From NCBI RefSeq assembly GCF_000499845.2, contig NC_023758.2, forward strand, positions 16,260,671 to 16,324,670: DNA of 64,000 nucleotides. Direction: 5' to 3'. The notes under the pieces are model-generated. The model worked only from the letters and a program-made list of their open reading frames with translations. It was not told where the DNA came from and did not search any database. The position numbers and the translations under genes are program-made. The stretch is from Phaseolus vulgaris (taxonomy: Eukaryota; Streptophyta; Magnoliopsida; Fabales; Fabaceae). This document shows, one piece after another, positions 11,097 through 21,735 of this stretch. How positions within the stretch are numbered: position 1 is the stretch's first letter; each line of letters opens with the position of its first letter.

Positions 11097-11769
11097 CTAA
11101 AGCGCTTGCTGGGAGGCAACCCAAAAGTTTTTATTCCTAATTGTCTATTTTGAGTTAGAATAGGTTTTGAGTGTTTAAAAATAATGTTATTTTTGTATGT
11201 CTTCCCGGAAATATCGAGGTATTATTTCCCACGCTTAGGCGAGCTGAACATAAATCAGCGGTGGCTCACTGAAGCAATCTTGCTCAAGCGAGAAAGCTAC
11301 GAAAAACATAGATGCCCCTTTAGCAATGTCGGTCAAACCCTTCGTGAGAACCTCTATTTTTCTGCTTTGTGATAGCTTAGAACCGCTCTCATTACTACCT
11401 TTTTCTTGTTCTAAGCTCAAATCTTTTCCTCACATTTTGCTAAGTATCCTACACCTATGTTTTGCCCTAATTTATTCTCTAACCCATGGAATTATGCTTT
11501 CAATGTTAAAATTTCAGGGGTTTTGAGCTTTTAGGGTTTGTGATGATTAGTGTGGATAGAGTTATACTTTTGGTTACTTAGAAGTTGAATGGCATGTTTG
11601 ATAGCTTGTTTATGAATTATGGATCGTTAATCACAACCTAATCACTTATTTACACTAAAAATTGAGCATGCAAGGGAGTTATTTTTCAAAATGATTTTGT
11701 GAGGACTACATGATAGTGGTTGGGTTTAGAATTGAATAAGTACCAATAATGTATGTGAAATTTTTGCAG
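11091..11769 (+). other. Athila-type non-coding region after pol
   Basis: Starts with AAGCGCTTGCTGGGAGGCAA at 11099, a string I associate with the non-coding region downstream of pol in legume Athila elements. The rest (a GCTTAGGCGAGC-type segment, then AT-rich leader) has no supported ORF. Confidence 0.5.
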
Positions 11770-12561
11770 TTATGGTCAGACAAATAATACAATAGCCCAA
11801 AAAGTTAAAGGGAAGAGAGTAAGAATAGAATCTCTAAAACCACCAGCAAGGAACAAATTTGGAAATAAGGAAAAGCAAAGGAGATATAAGGACATAAAGC
11901 ACTGGGCTTTCATCTCAAAAAGAAGAGTGGAGTTGTCACCAGAACAATATGACCCATTTCTAGAAGGCCTACAAAGACGAAACTGGATGAGGCTAGCAGA
12001 GCCTCTTAACATGTTTGACCCTGGCTAGTTTATGAGTTTTATGAAAATGCCTGAACAGGAGGAGAAGGGACTCAAGGAATGCGGTCACGAGTATGAAGGA
12101 AATGGGTGCCTTTTGATAGCGACTCTATCAGAATATTTTTGGGAGATCCTTTGCAACTAAGCGGTGACAATGACTGTACCTATCACTAACTAAAAGCTCA
12201 ATTTTGTGGATTGAATGATGATATAGTGTCTAGGGAAATCTGTCTAGTTAATCACACTTATCAACTTAGCTTAGTTGGAAAACCATGAAGAATATTAAGG
12301 AAACACAAGAAGACCTTATCTCAAGTTTGGATGGTCTTCATGTTGGTCAATATGGTACCTATTGGCCATGTGTCTGATTTGAATATTCTAGGTGTCATCT
12401 TCTCTATTGCCTCTTGATATATAATTATTTTGTTGATGTTGCTAAAATTATCTGTCATGAGATTTATCAATTTGTTAGACTTGAAATTGTCTAGAATAAT
12501 CAGAAGGCAAAAGGTTCTTTGGGTTTTCCTATTTTTATTACTACTCTCTTTGGAACCCATG
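11770..12561 (+). pseudogene. Athila env-position ORF ('putative plant transposon protein'), decayed
   Basis: In changing frames I read NKFGNKEKQRRYKDIKHWAF, KRRVELSPEQYDPF, LEGLQRRNWMRL, then FDSDSIRIFLGDPLQLSGDN, and further on HVGQYGTYWPC, VDVAKIICHEIYQF and SLGFPIFITTLFGTHV. Their order and spacing match the putative plant transposon protein domain found after pol in Athila elements. Role unknown; proposed env-like in older work. Stops at 11797, 12026 and 12176 and several shifts show it is dead. The copia LTR fragment at 12562 cuts it. Confidence 0.62.
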
Positions 12562-12928
12562 TGTTAGAATTTCAGGGCTAAAACAAGAGGGGGGAGAATT
12601 GTTTATGCAAGGCTTTCGCAAACTTTGAAGGTTTAATGAAAGTCACAAGCAGAATCAAAGATACAAAACAAATTCATCCAAAATCAAATATGTTTTTAAC
12701 TTCATTCCAGAAAATCAATTGGTTGTTTCTTCGATTCAATTGATTGTTTTTATCAGCAGTATATAAAAACAAGGGTTTAAACATATTTAAATGAGATAAG
12801 GGGAAGAGAAATCAACACAACAGGTTTATACTGGTTTGCTCTTAACTAAGAGTTACATCTAGTCCCCAGAAACACCCAGGAATTTTACTAATAGATCAAA
12901 CTCCTTTGATTTATAACACACACAAGAA
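12562..12928 (-). mobile_element. Truncated copia LTR fragment
   Basis: Begins TGTTAGAATT like the LTRs at 48256 and 51762, and shares the internal strings TTTATACTGGTT and GTCCCCAGAA. It contains ATTGGTTGTTT-type motifs typical of SIRE-like LTRs. It is cut at about 12928 by B-type integrase sequence. Confidence 0.7.
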
Positions 12929-13408
12929 AGAGATGTTCTTGATGGCTCAATTCATTCCATGCCACAAAGTAGATGATGTTTGTTTTATTGCAAATATCTT
13001 CTTCAAGGAAGTTGTTAGATTGCATGGGTTTTCTAGAAGTATTATATCTAACAGAGATTCTATGTTCTTAAGTCACTTTTGGAGGACATTGTGGGGAAAA
13101 CTTGGAACTAAACTCTTGTTTTCTACTACATGTCATCCCCAAACTGATGGTCAGACATAAGTGGTTAATAGCACTTTGGGTCAAATGTTGAGGTGCCTTA
13201 TTTTCGGGAACTCAAGGGTGTGGGAAAACTTGATACCTCATTGATTTTGGCTATAATAGGGTAGTTAATTCTACTACTTCCCACACCCCTTTTGTGGTTG
13301 TGTATGGGTTCAATCCCCTCACCCGCTTTGACTTCCTTCCTATTCCCATACTTGATGAGGTGTTGTGCAAGGATGGTTTTGAAAAAACTTCCTTTATTAA
13401 AGACTTGT
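12929..13408 (+). pseudogene. pol: Integrase core fragment of a B-type Ty3/gypsy element, decayed
   Basis: Reads [20 protein letters not shown], then [13 protein letters not shown] and [15 protein letters not shown]. Compared with the copy at 15018, the second catalytic aspartate (SDRD) is changed to N and the glutamate codon of QTEVVN is a stop. After 13160 the frame breaks repeatedly. It runs into an LTR at 13409 after a deletion of the usual C-terminal part. Confidence 0.8.
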
Positions 13409-13739
13409 TGATGGAGATCAAGCTCAAGTGGACATGGAGGCCAATCAACAAGATCAAGAAGAGGTAGAGGCGCAAATGGAGGACGCCCATGGAGGTCAAA
13501 GTCCACCTCAATGGCTTACAAGAAGCATGTTCAAAGCTTTAGGAGCTAGGGGACAATTATTTTCTCTTTTTGTAATTTCTTTGGTTGAAGGTGTTTAGAG
13601 GGAAACATTAGAAACCTCTATTGTTATAGCATCTTTTAGGCTTTAGTTAGGAGCTTTAGGAGGGGGGGTGCGTTAGTAGATAGGTGTAGGAGTATAATAG
13701 GAGGTGCCAAAGTGAAGGAAGAGGTCACACCTTCCTCAT
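13409..13739 (+). mobile_element. B-type LTR, 5' part only
   Basis: Starts TGATGGAGATCAAGC and matches 15814-16140 closely, including the [15 protein letters not shown] coding tail in U3. It stops at TTCCTCAT, where unrelated internal integrase sequence begins; TATA box and R-U5 are missing. Confidence 0.82.
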
Positions 13740-13988
13740 AAAACTTTGGATGTGTTGCATGAACATTTCTTTTGGCCTCATATGCATAAACATGTTCATA
13801 GTTTGTGTGATAAATGCATAGCTTGCCGCAAAGCTAAGTCTAAGATGCATCCCCATGGTCTATATACTCTTCTTCCTATCCCTTCAATGCCTTGGGTAGA
13901 TATATCTATGGATTTCATCTTAGGCTTACCCAAGACATCAAAGGGAAAGGACTCCATTTTTGTGGTAGTGGATCGTTTTTCAAAGATG
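13740..13988 (+). pseudogene. pol: Integrase zinc-binding domain and start of the core, B-type element (left part of a split gene)
   Basis: Reads [20 protein letters not shown] with a following C in IACRKAKS, the H2C2 zinc-binding domain of Ty3/gypsy integrase. It then gives [14 protein letters not shown] with the first catalytic D, and VVVDRFSKM. The reading frame is cut after the target site AGATG by a solo LTR and resumes at 15018 in the same frame. Upstream RT and RNase H are missing because an LTR fragment abuts at 13740. Confidence 0.85.
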
Positions 13989-15017
13989 TGATGTGATTCC
14001 ACTAGCCATATAGGGAAAGGTTCTTGACCTTCTTAGGAATCACCTTGAGTTGGACAATATAGAGGAACTTTTCTTAGAGTTGGATCATTGTTCTAAGACA
14101 AGAACTCACCAAAAACTAGTACCAAATCCCAAACTCATTAGGATGCTCCAATTATAGTCAAATTGAACCGAACAAAAAGGCGCAAAAGCTAAGCAAACTG
14201 AATTTGAAAGCTGGAAATTAAATTGAACCGAACAAAAGCTGGAAAAAGAAGAGAATAAGATGAAGGACAACAAAGAACATAAAGAACTGAAGCTACACAA
14301 ATTAAATCTGAAAATGCCGAACCAAAAACAACAAGGAACAAGCTAAGACATGGAATTAACAAAGAAGGAAGGAAGGAGAAGAGAATTGCTCATGAAGATG
14401 GAAGGATGATGGATGATCTCGCCACTAGAAGTGTGGAATGCTCCTAGATAAGAGTGATGCCGCCACTTGAGGACTCCATTGATCCATCAAGATAAGACTA
14501 GAGAAGAAGGCTCCAAAAGCTCTCCAAAGTTCACTCAAAATTTGAGTAGAGTTTTCTTAGATTAATTCCAATCTGAATTTTACAAGGAGATCACCTCTAT
14601 TTATAGCCTAAGGTGCTGATAAACAAAGCTAAGAGAATTCAAAATTCCCTCCTAAAAGCTATTCAAAACCGGCGCCTATTCCATGCATGAGGAAGGTGTG
14701 ACTCTTTCCTTCACTTTGGCACCTCCTATTCTACTCCTACACCTATCTAGTAATACACCCCCCCTCCTAAAGCTCCTAACTATAGCCTAAAAGATGCTAT
14801 AACAAAAGAGGTTTCTAATGTTTCCCTCTAAGCACCTTCAACTAAAGAAATTACAAAAAGAGAAAATAAATGTCCTCTAGCTCCTAAACCTTTGAACATG
14901 CTTCTTGTAAGCCTTTGAGGTGGGCTTTGACCTCCATGGGCTTCCTCCATTTGTGCCTCTACCTCTTCTTGATCTTGTTGATTGGCCTCCATGTCCTCTT
15001 GAGCTTGATCTCCATCA
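13989..15017 (-). mobile_element. Solo B-type LTR inside an integrase gene (1029 bp, TSD AGATG)
   Basis: Bounded by TGATGTGATTCC and GATCTCCATCA on plus, and flanked by AGATG at 13984-13988 and 15018-15022. Both edges fall within one integrase codon series, so this is a clean insertion followed by LTR-LTR recombination. A CTATTTATAGCC motif near 14597-14608 is the TATA box on minus. The U3 coding tail ([15 protein letters not shown] on minus) is also present. Confidence 0.93.
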
Positions 15018-16003
15018 AGATGGCTCACTTTATTCCTTGCCACAAAGTGGATGATGCATGCCACATTGCAAACCTCTTCTTCCAAGAAGTGGTTCGCTTG
15101 CATGGGATTCCTAGATCTATAGTGTCCGATAGAGATCCCAAGTTCTTGAGTCACTTTTGGAAAACCTTGTGGGGCAAGCTTGGGACTAAGCTTTTATTTT
15201 CTACCACTTGCCACACACAAACTGATGGTCAAACCGAGGTGGTGAATAGAACTTTGGGACAACTATTGAGATGTTTTATTTCGAGGAATCCTAGAGTGTG
15301 GGAGAATTTACTACCCCATGTTGAGTTTGCATATAATCGTGTAGTAAATTCTACCACCTCACATTCTCCTTTTGAGGTTGCCTATGGGTTTAACCCCCTA
15401 ACACCTCTTGATCTTCTTCCTATTCCCCTTCTTGGAGATGTCTTGTGCGAAGATGGGGATGAAAAGGCTTCTTTTGTGAAAACTTTGCATAAAGACATCA
15501 AGAAGAGAATGGAGAAGAAGGTTGGCAAGTATGCTGAACTTGCCAATAAAAGGAGAAAAGCATTGTTGTTTGATGAGGGCGATTGGGTTTGGCTTCCCTT
15601 GAGGAAGGATCGCTTTCCTACTCAAAGGAAGTCCAAACTAATGCCTCGAGGGGATGGACCTTTCCAAATCCTCAAGAGGATTAATGACAATGCTTATGAG
15701 TTAGATATGCCTGATACATTCTTAGGTAGTCATACTTTTAATGTCAGCGATCTAACTCCTTTTTCTGTAGGTCTCCAGAATTCGTGGTCGAATTCTCTCC
15801 AACTCGGGGAGTATGATGGAGATCAAGCTCAAGTGGACATGGAGGTCAATCAACAAGATCAAGAAGAGGTAGAGGCGCAAATGGAGGACGCCCATGGAGG
15901 TCAAAGTCCACCTCAAAGGCTTACAAGAAGCATGTTCAAAGCTTTAGGAGCTAGGGGACAATTATTTTCTCTTTTTGTAATTTCTTTGGTTGAAGGTGCT
16001 TAG
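15018..16003 (+). pseudogene. pol: Integrase core and C-terminus of a B-type element (right part of a split gene), reading into the LTR
   Basis: Continues the gene from 13988 after the solo [23 protein letters not shown], the second D in [13 protein letters not shown] and the E in [13 protein letters not shown] complete the D-D-E triad. The C-terminal domain has [20 protein letters not shown] and [16 protein letters not shown]. The frame then passes the polypurine tract (CTCGGGGAGTA, 15803-15813) and runs about 63 codons into the LTR to stop at 16003. The piece itself is fully open, so the solo LTR insertion is the main disabling event in the visible part. Confidence 0.87.
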
Positions 16004-16356
16004 AGGGAAACATTAGAAACCTCTATTGTTATAGCATCTTTTAGGCTTTAGTTAGGAGCTTTAGGAGGGGGGGTGCGTTAGTAGATAGGTGTAGGAGTAG
16101 AATAGGAGGAGCCAAAGTGAAGGAAGAGGTCACACCTTCCTCATGCATTGTCTTTGGCGCCGGTTCTAGAAGTTTTTTAGGAGGGAGTTTTTGAATTTGT
16201 GTAGCTTGCATTTCAGCATCTTAGGCTATAAATAGAGGTGTTGCCTTTGTAAAATTCAGATTGGAATTTAGATTAAAGAAACTATACTCAAATTTTGAGT
16301 GAGCATTGGAGAGCTTTTGAGCCTTCTTCTCTAGTCTTATCTTGAAGGATCCATGG
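15814..16356 (+). mobile_element. 3' LTR of the B-type element, truncated
   Basis: Starts TGATGGAGATCAAGC after the polypurine tract, carries the TATAAATAG box (16227-16235), and stops at GATCCATGG where the minus-strand array at 16357 was inserted. The rest of this LTR is not found on the other side of the array. Confidence 0.88.
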
Positions 16357-17334
16357 TGATGTGATTCCAATAGCCATATAGAGAAAGGTTCTTGACCTTC
16401 TTAGGAATCACCTTGAGTTGGACATTATAGAGGCACTTTTCTTAGAGTTGGATCATTGTTCTAAGACAAGAACTCACCAAAAACTCGTACCAAATCCCAA
16501 ACTCATTTGGATGAACCAATTTTAGTCAAATTGAACCGAACAAAAGAGTAAGAAAAGCAAAGGAACAAGATGAATGGACTGAAATATAAAACTGCCGAAC
16601 CAAAACTCATAAAAAACAGCAAGAACACCAAACCAAAACTCAAGAACACAAGCTAACAAAAACAATAGAAAGAGAAGAAAGGAAGGAGAAGAGAGTGCTC
16701 ATGAAGATGGAAGAATGTTGGATGATCTCGCCACTAGAACTGTGGAATGCTCCTAGATGAGAGTGATGCCGCCACTTGAGGACTCCAATGATCCATCAAG
16801 ATAAGACTAGAGAAGAATGCTCAAAGCTCTCCAAAGTTCACTCAAAATTTGAGTAGAGTTTTCTTAGATTAATTCCAATCTGAATTTTACAAAGAGAGCA
16901 CCTCTATTTATAGCCTAAGGTGCTGAAAAGTAAGCTACACAAATTCAAAAACTCCCTCCTAAAAAGCTTCTAGAATTTGCGCCTAAAACAAAGCATGAGG
17001 AAGGTGTGATCCCTTCTCTCACTTTGGCACCTCCTTATTTACTCCTACACCTATCTACTAACACACCCCCCCTAAGACTCTTAACTAAAGACTAAAAGAT
17101 GCTTTAACAATAGAGGTTTCTAATGTTTCCCTCTAAGCACCTTTCTAAACAATATTTATTTAAAACTTGGCCTTGCCCTTCATGGGATGGTCTTTGGGCT
17201 TTTGTGGGCTTTGGCCTTCTTGGGCTTGGGCTTGGGCTTTATCTTTTGCAAAGATTAACAAGAAAAACTTTAAATGTGAAGGCGAATGATCTTGTTCTTC
17301 ATTATAAAAAGCCACCTTTAGTTGATTCTCATCA
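16357..17334 (-). mobile_element. LTR 1 of the minus-strand array
   Basis: Bounded by TGATGTGATTCC and GATTCTCATCA on plus. The TATA box on minus is at CTATTTATA (about 16903-16911). The first part on minus encodes the tail of the gag-protease ORF, which stops at 17160. Confidence 0.92.
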
Positions 17335-19415
17335 TACTCCCCGAGTTGGAGAGAATTCGCCCACGAATTCTGAATCCCTGCATATAACAAAGTCAGTTTA
17401 CTTTTACAATCAAAAGTGTAAGAAAAAGGAATACATGACTTAGCAGATGGAACCAAAGGGATTGCAGAAAAGGAGGTCCTACAAATCGACCAAGTTGGAA
17501 AAATGTGTTTGGGAATGATGATATTTTTGGGAAAAAGACCTCTTAAATGGTGAAACCCATTAGGAGGTATGAAAAAATCATCCCTAACATATTTTAACCA
17601 AGGTGGTGTTGAAATAGGAACCTTGGGTAATGAAAAAGATAAAGAAGAAGAAGACCTTGGAGGGTCCATTTGAGGTATAGCACGAGTCAACATGATGGAT
17701 TTAGAGGAGAAAATGGTGTGACTCGGTGTAGTACTTACTTCTTTTTCTTTCTCATTTTCTCTTTTAGTTTTCATTTTTATTTGGTCCTCATGAACCTCTT
17801 TGGGAGAGAGGGGTTTTAATATAACCTTGCGCCCTAGGAAGGAAAAAGACATTGTATTGGATAGGCCATCATGTAAAACATGTCTATCATATTGCCAAGG
17901 CCTTCCTAAAAGAAGATGAGAAGCTTCCATGGGCACAACATCACATAAAACCTCATCTTTATACTTTCCTATAGCAAAGTTAATGAGGACTTGTTTATTC
18001 ACCATGATTTCACCTACTTCACTAAGCCATTGTAATTTGTAGGGCTTGGTATGAGAGATAGTGAGTAAGGCTAACTTCTCCACAACTCTTGTACTAGCCA
18101 CATTAGTGCAACTTCCCCCATCAATAATCAAGGAACATAACTTGTTGTTGATAAGACATCGGGTGTGAAAAATATTTTCTCTTTGAGTATCATTCAAAGA
18201 TTTTGGAATTGTGCCCAACATACGTCTTACCATCAATAAGTCACCTTCACAAGGACTTTCACTCTCATTTTCACTTGATGGTCTAGAAGGTGAAGAATGC
18301 CTAGGTGAATTGGAATCATGCTCACTAACTACAATGCCTTCATGCATGTACATACTTCGTTTAGAAGGGCAATTAGCAGCAATGTGACCATATCCCAAAC
18401 ATTTAAAACACTTTTGACTAGACAATATAATTGGGGATTTAGGCCTAGAAGTAGATGGCGTAGGATCCTTGGGTTTGAAAGAAGAATCTTTGAAAGGATG
18501 TTTAGAAAAATAATTTTTGTTTTTCCAAGACTTGGAGTAGTATCCATCATTGGAAGCATTTTTGAAAGAGTTTTTCTTAGCAAGTTGGGCTTCCACCTTC
18601 ATTGCAAGATGAACTAAAGAGCCCAATGATGAATACTCTTGTAACTCAACAATGTCTTGAATATCCTTCCTAAGACCACTCACAAACCTAGCAATCATAG
18701 CTTCCTCACTTTCCTCTAATTCATTTTTAAGCACAAGCGTTTCTAGCTCTTTATAATATTCATCCACATTTAGCGTGCCTTGTTGAAACCGTTGGAGTCT
18801 CAACATGAGGTCTTTCCTAAAATGTGGGGGCACAAATCTAGCGCGCATTTGATCCTTTAAAGAGTTCCAAGAGTCCACGGGAGGACCCTTGTGATAGATA
18901 ATGTCCTTTACAATTCCATGCCACCATTTCATGGCATAATCACTAAACTCTAGGGTGGCTAGCTTAAGCTTATTCTCATCTTGGATCTCATGGATCTCAA
19001 ATATTTGTTCACACTTAGCCTCCCAATCTAAATATACATTAGGATCACTAGAGCCATTAAAACAAGGAAGTTTGACCGAAGGTAGCCTAGCCTTTGCATC
19101 TTGGTAGTAACCATTGCCATAGTGAGGTCTCTCCCCTTGGTTGTGATGTCTATGTCCAAGGAATTGGGGTGGAGTTCTCCTTCTCCTATTGTCCTCTTCA
19201 CGGCCTATGTCATTGGAAGAACCTCTTGTTGAAGGTCTATGTGAATGATGCCCATCATGGATAGAAGGAGATGGTCTAGCTTGTTGGACCTCCATCTTTT
19301 GCATTTTCTCTTCCAAGCGTCTAATAGTTCTTTGTGCTTCATATAATTCACCAAGGATTGAAGCTTTGGAAGGAGAATTCTGCTTGTAGGATGCATCACT
19401 TGAAAATCCAGCCAT
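17160..19415 (-). CDS. gag: Gag-protease protein of a GAG-only Ty3/gypsy element (751 aa)
   Basis: Start MAGFSSDASYKQ matches MAGYSSGASYKQ of the plus-strand family. Residues about 24-50 form a coiled coil (LGELYEAQRTIRRLEEKMQK). The capsid domain spans about 110-275 (PCFNGSSDPNVYLDWEAK, MRARFVPPHFRKDL, EEAMIARFVSGLRKDI). A CCHC zinc knuckle CFKCLGYGHIAANC lies near 334-347. An aspartic-protease-like part follows with IIDGGSCTNVAS near 430 (D-G-G in place of D-S/T-G) and LLLGRPWQYDRH near 500. There is no RT, RNase H or integrase. Instead comes an unidentified segment (residues about 590-650, WLKYVRDDFFIPPNG, HLRGLFPK) and a tail that runs through the polypurine tract into the LTR. The long open frame suggests a recently active gag; it would depend on enzymes of other elements. 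Confidence 0.88.
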   Translation of the reverse strand: MAGFSSDASYKQNSPSKASILGELYEAQRTIRRLEEKMQKMEVQQARPSPSIHDGHHSHRPSTRGSSNDIGREEDNRRRRTPPQFLGHRHHNQGERPHYGNGYYQDAKARLPSVKLPCFNGSSDPNVYLDWEAKCEQIFEIHEIQDENKLKLATLEFSDYAMKWWHGIVKDIIYHKGPPVDSWNSLKDQMRARFVPPHFRKDLMLRLQRFQQGTLNVDEYYKELETLVLKNELEESEEAMIARFVSGLRKDIQDIVELQEYSSLGSLVHLAMKVEAQLAKKNSFKNASNDGYYSKSWKNKNYFSKHPFKDSSFKPKDPTPSTSRPKSPIILSSQKCFKCLGYGHIAANCPSKRSMYMHEGIVVSEHDSNSPRHSSPSRPSSENESESPCEGDLLMVRRMLGTIPKSLNDTQRENIFHTRCLINNKLCSLIIDGGSCTNVASTRVVEKLALLTISHTKPYKLQWLSEVGEIMVNKQVLINFAIGKYKDEVLCDVVPMEASHLLLGRPWQYDRHVLHDGLSNTMSFSFLGRKVILKPLSPKEVHEDQIKMKTKRENEKEKEVSTTPSHTIFSSKSIMLTRAIPQMDPPRSSSSLSFSLPKVPISTPPWLKYVRDDFFIPPNGFHHLRGLFPKNIIIPKHIFPTWSICRTSFSAIPLVPSAKSCIPFSYTFDCKSKLTLLYAGIQNSWANSLQLGEYDENQLKVAFYNEEQDHSPSHLKFFLLIFAKDKAQAQAQEGQSPQKPKDHPMKGKAKF

Positions 19416-20757
19416 TTGTAATTAAAAACAGCAAACACACAAAAACAGCAAACAAGTTAAAAATTAGCAAAAACAGTGAGCTTGGTAATTGAAACTGCCG
19501 AAGTGAAATGAGGTAGAAAAAAGAGGTCACTCTCAAAGAAATAATGTTCTTGCACCAATCTGATCTTGAGGCCTTGGAATCCTCAAATGAAAGACGTCAA
19601 AGCAAGCACACCAATCTCAAAAGCAACCACCACAAAACCAATGAAACAATAAAGACAAACAAGAAAAGGTATAAGCAAAGAAAGGTAATTGAAAAAGGAA
19701 AACTATATGTAAGACAAACTCAAAGAGTAAGAATGAAAGACAATCAAGAAAATAAAGAACTCAATGAGAAAAGTAGGCACACAAAAGAATACTTAAGGAA
19801 AAGCTCTAGAGTAGATGAAGAAAACAAAAAAATTAGCTACTGGAAATTTTTTTTAAAAAAAATGCAAACTGTGCGTGATATTCACCGATTTAACTGGAAT
19901 GATGTAGAGCGAACTGGATTATGAAATTTAAACCACAGAAACTTCAAGATGTTAACTCAATAATGGAACTGGAATCAATTAAAAACAGTAAGCCAATTGA
20001 GAGAAATAAATTTTTCAAAATCGCTGCCAGATTACCGTATTTTTTTTCGGCAGAAATGTACACTTTTTTTATTTTATTTATCATTTTTTGTGTACTTCGT
20101 ATTTTTGAATGATTCTTTTTGCTATTCTTTTCTAACACTTTGAATATCTCAAATCCATAATTTCAGAATTTTCTAGTAAGTAAATCAATTGAAATAAGAA
20201 AAAACAGTAAGCACTTTTTTCAGAAACAGAGGAATCCTAATAGGAATAAAAAAACAGGATGATGAACTAGCAAAGACATAATAGAAAATGATGTATTGGA
20301 ACTTGTATAGGTCTAGAATACAAGTATGAACTCAATTCTAAAAAGAAAATGCACAAAGGATCAACATCAATTCAGAAAATTATATGACACCAAAGCAAGA
20401 AACAATCAAAGGAATAAAAGTACTACTAGAAGTAATGACAAATATGGAATAACATGACTAAGACAAAACTTGACATGATTACAAAATTAAAAGACACATC
20501 ACAAATTTTAACAACAAGTGAAAGGAAGCTTAAGGTAAACTCTAGGAAGCATAATGCCATTGCAAAAGAGCAACCATACTCATAAGAATTATGAGTGCCA
20601 TAAACCTTTTCACAAGCACTTGGTGTAAAAGAAAAACAGCAAGAAAAAAAAACTCAATTAAGCCTAAAACAGAAACTTAAATTGCAAGAAAATTAAAGAG
20701 CTCTTGAAATAAAGTGCACACAACTCAACAATTAAACAAGAATGAACCTAAGACTCA
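19416..20757 (-). other. 5' leader of the GAG-only element, with damaged primer site
   Basis: Non-coding leader between LTR 2 and the gag start, AT-rich. Next to the LTR the expected CATGATACCACATGAT is reduced to a single CATGAT, so the TGGTATCA primer-binding core is lost. An antisense 126-codon frame (19544-19924) is present here and partly conserved at 40584-40895; I treat it as unproven. Confidence 0.75.
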
Positions 20758-21735
20758 TGATGTGATTCCAATAGCCATATAGAGAAAGGTTCTTGACCTT
20801 CTTAGGAATCACCTTGAGTTGGACATTATAGAGGCACTTTTCTTAGAGTTGGATCATTGTTCTAAGACAAGAACTCACCAAAAACTCGTACCAAATCCCA
20901 AACTCATTTGGATGAACCAATTTTAGTCAAATTGAACCGAACAAAAGAGTAAGAAAAGCAAAGGAACAAGATGAATGGACTGAAATATAAAACTGCCGAA
21001 CCAAAACTCATAAAAAACAGCAAGAACACCAAACCAAAACTCAAGAACACAAGCTAACAAAAACAATAGAAAGAGAAGAAAGGAAGGAGAAGAGAGTGCT
21101 CATGAAGATGGAAGAATGTTGGATGATCTCGCCACTAGAACTGTGGAATGCTCCTAGATGAGAGTGATGCCGCCACTTGAGGACTCCAATGATCCATCAA
21201 GATAAGACTAGAGAAGAATGCTCAAAGCTCTCCAAAGTTCACTCAAAATTTGAGTAGAGTTTTCTTAGATTAATTCCAATCTGAATTTTACAAAGAGAGC
21301 ACCTCTATTTATAGCCTAAGGTGCTGAAAAGTAAGCTACACAAATTCAAAAACTCCCTCCTAAAAAGCTTCTAGAATTTGCGCCTAAAACAAAGCATGAG
21401 GAAGGTGTGATCCCTTCTCTCACTTTGGCACCTCCTTATTTACTCCTACACCTATCTACTAACACACCCCCCCTAAGACTCTTAACTAAAGACTAAAAGA
21501 TGCTTTAACAATAGAGGTTTCTAATGTTTCCCTCTAAGCACCTTTCTAAACAATATTTATTTAAAACTTGGTTTTGCCCTTCATGGGATGGTCTTTGGGC
21601 TTTTGTGGGCTTTGGCCTTCTTGGGCTTGGGCTTGGGCTTTATCTTTTGCAAAGATTAACAAGAAAAACTTTAAATGTGAAGGCGAATGATCTTGTTCTT
21701 CATTATAAAAAGCCACCTTTAGTTGATTCTCATCA
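20758..21735 (-). mobile_element. LTR 2 of the minus-strand array
   Basis: Nearly identical to LTR 1 at an offset of 4401 bp. The polypurine tract CGGGGAGTA of the second, partial core lies just right of it on minus. Confidence 0.92.

Noticed and set aside
11776..12012. Minus-strand 78-codon hydrophobic frame
   Set aside because: It is opposite the Athila-type ORF, whose order of motifs on plus is much more convincing.
17123..17443. 106-codon plus-strand frame, repeated at 21524-21844
   Set aside because: It lies in the LTR, opposite the end of the gag-protease frame; a shadow.
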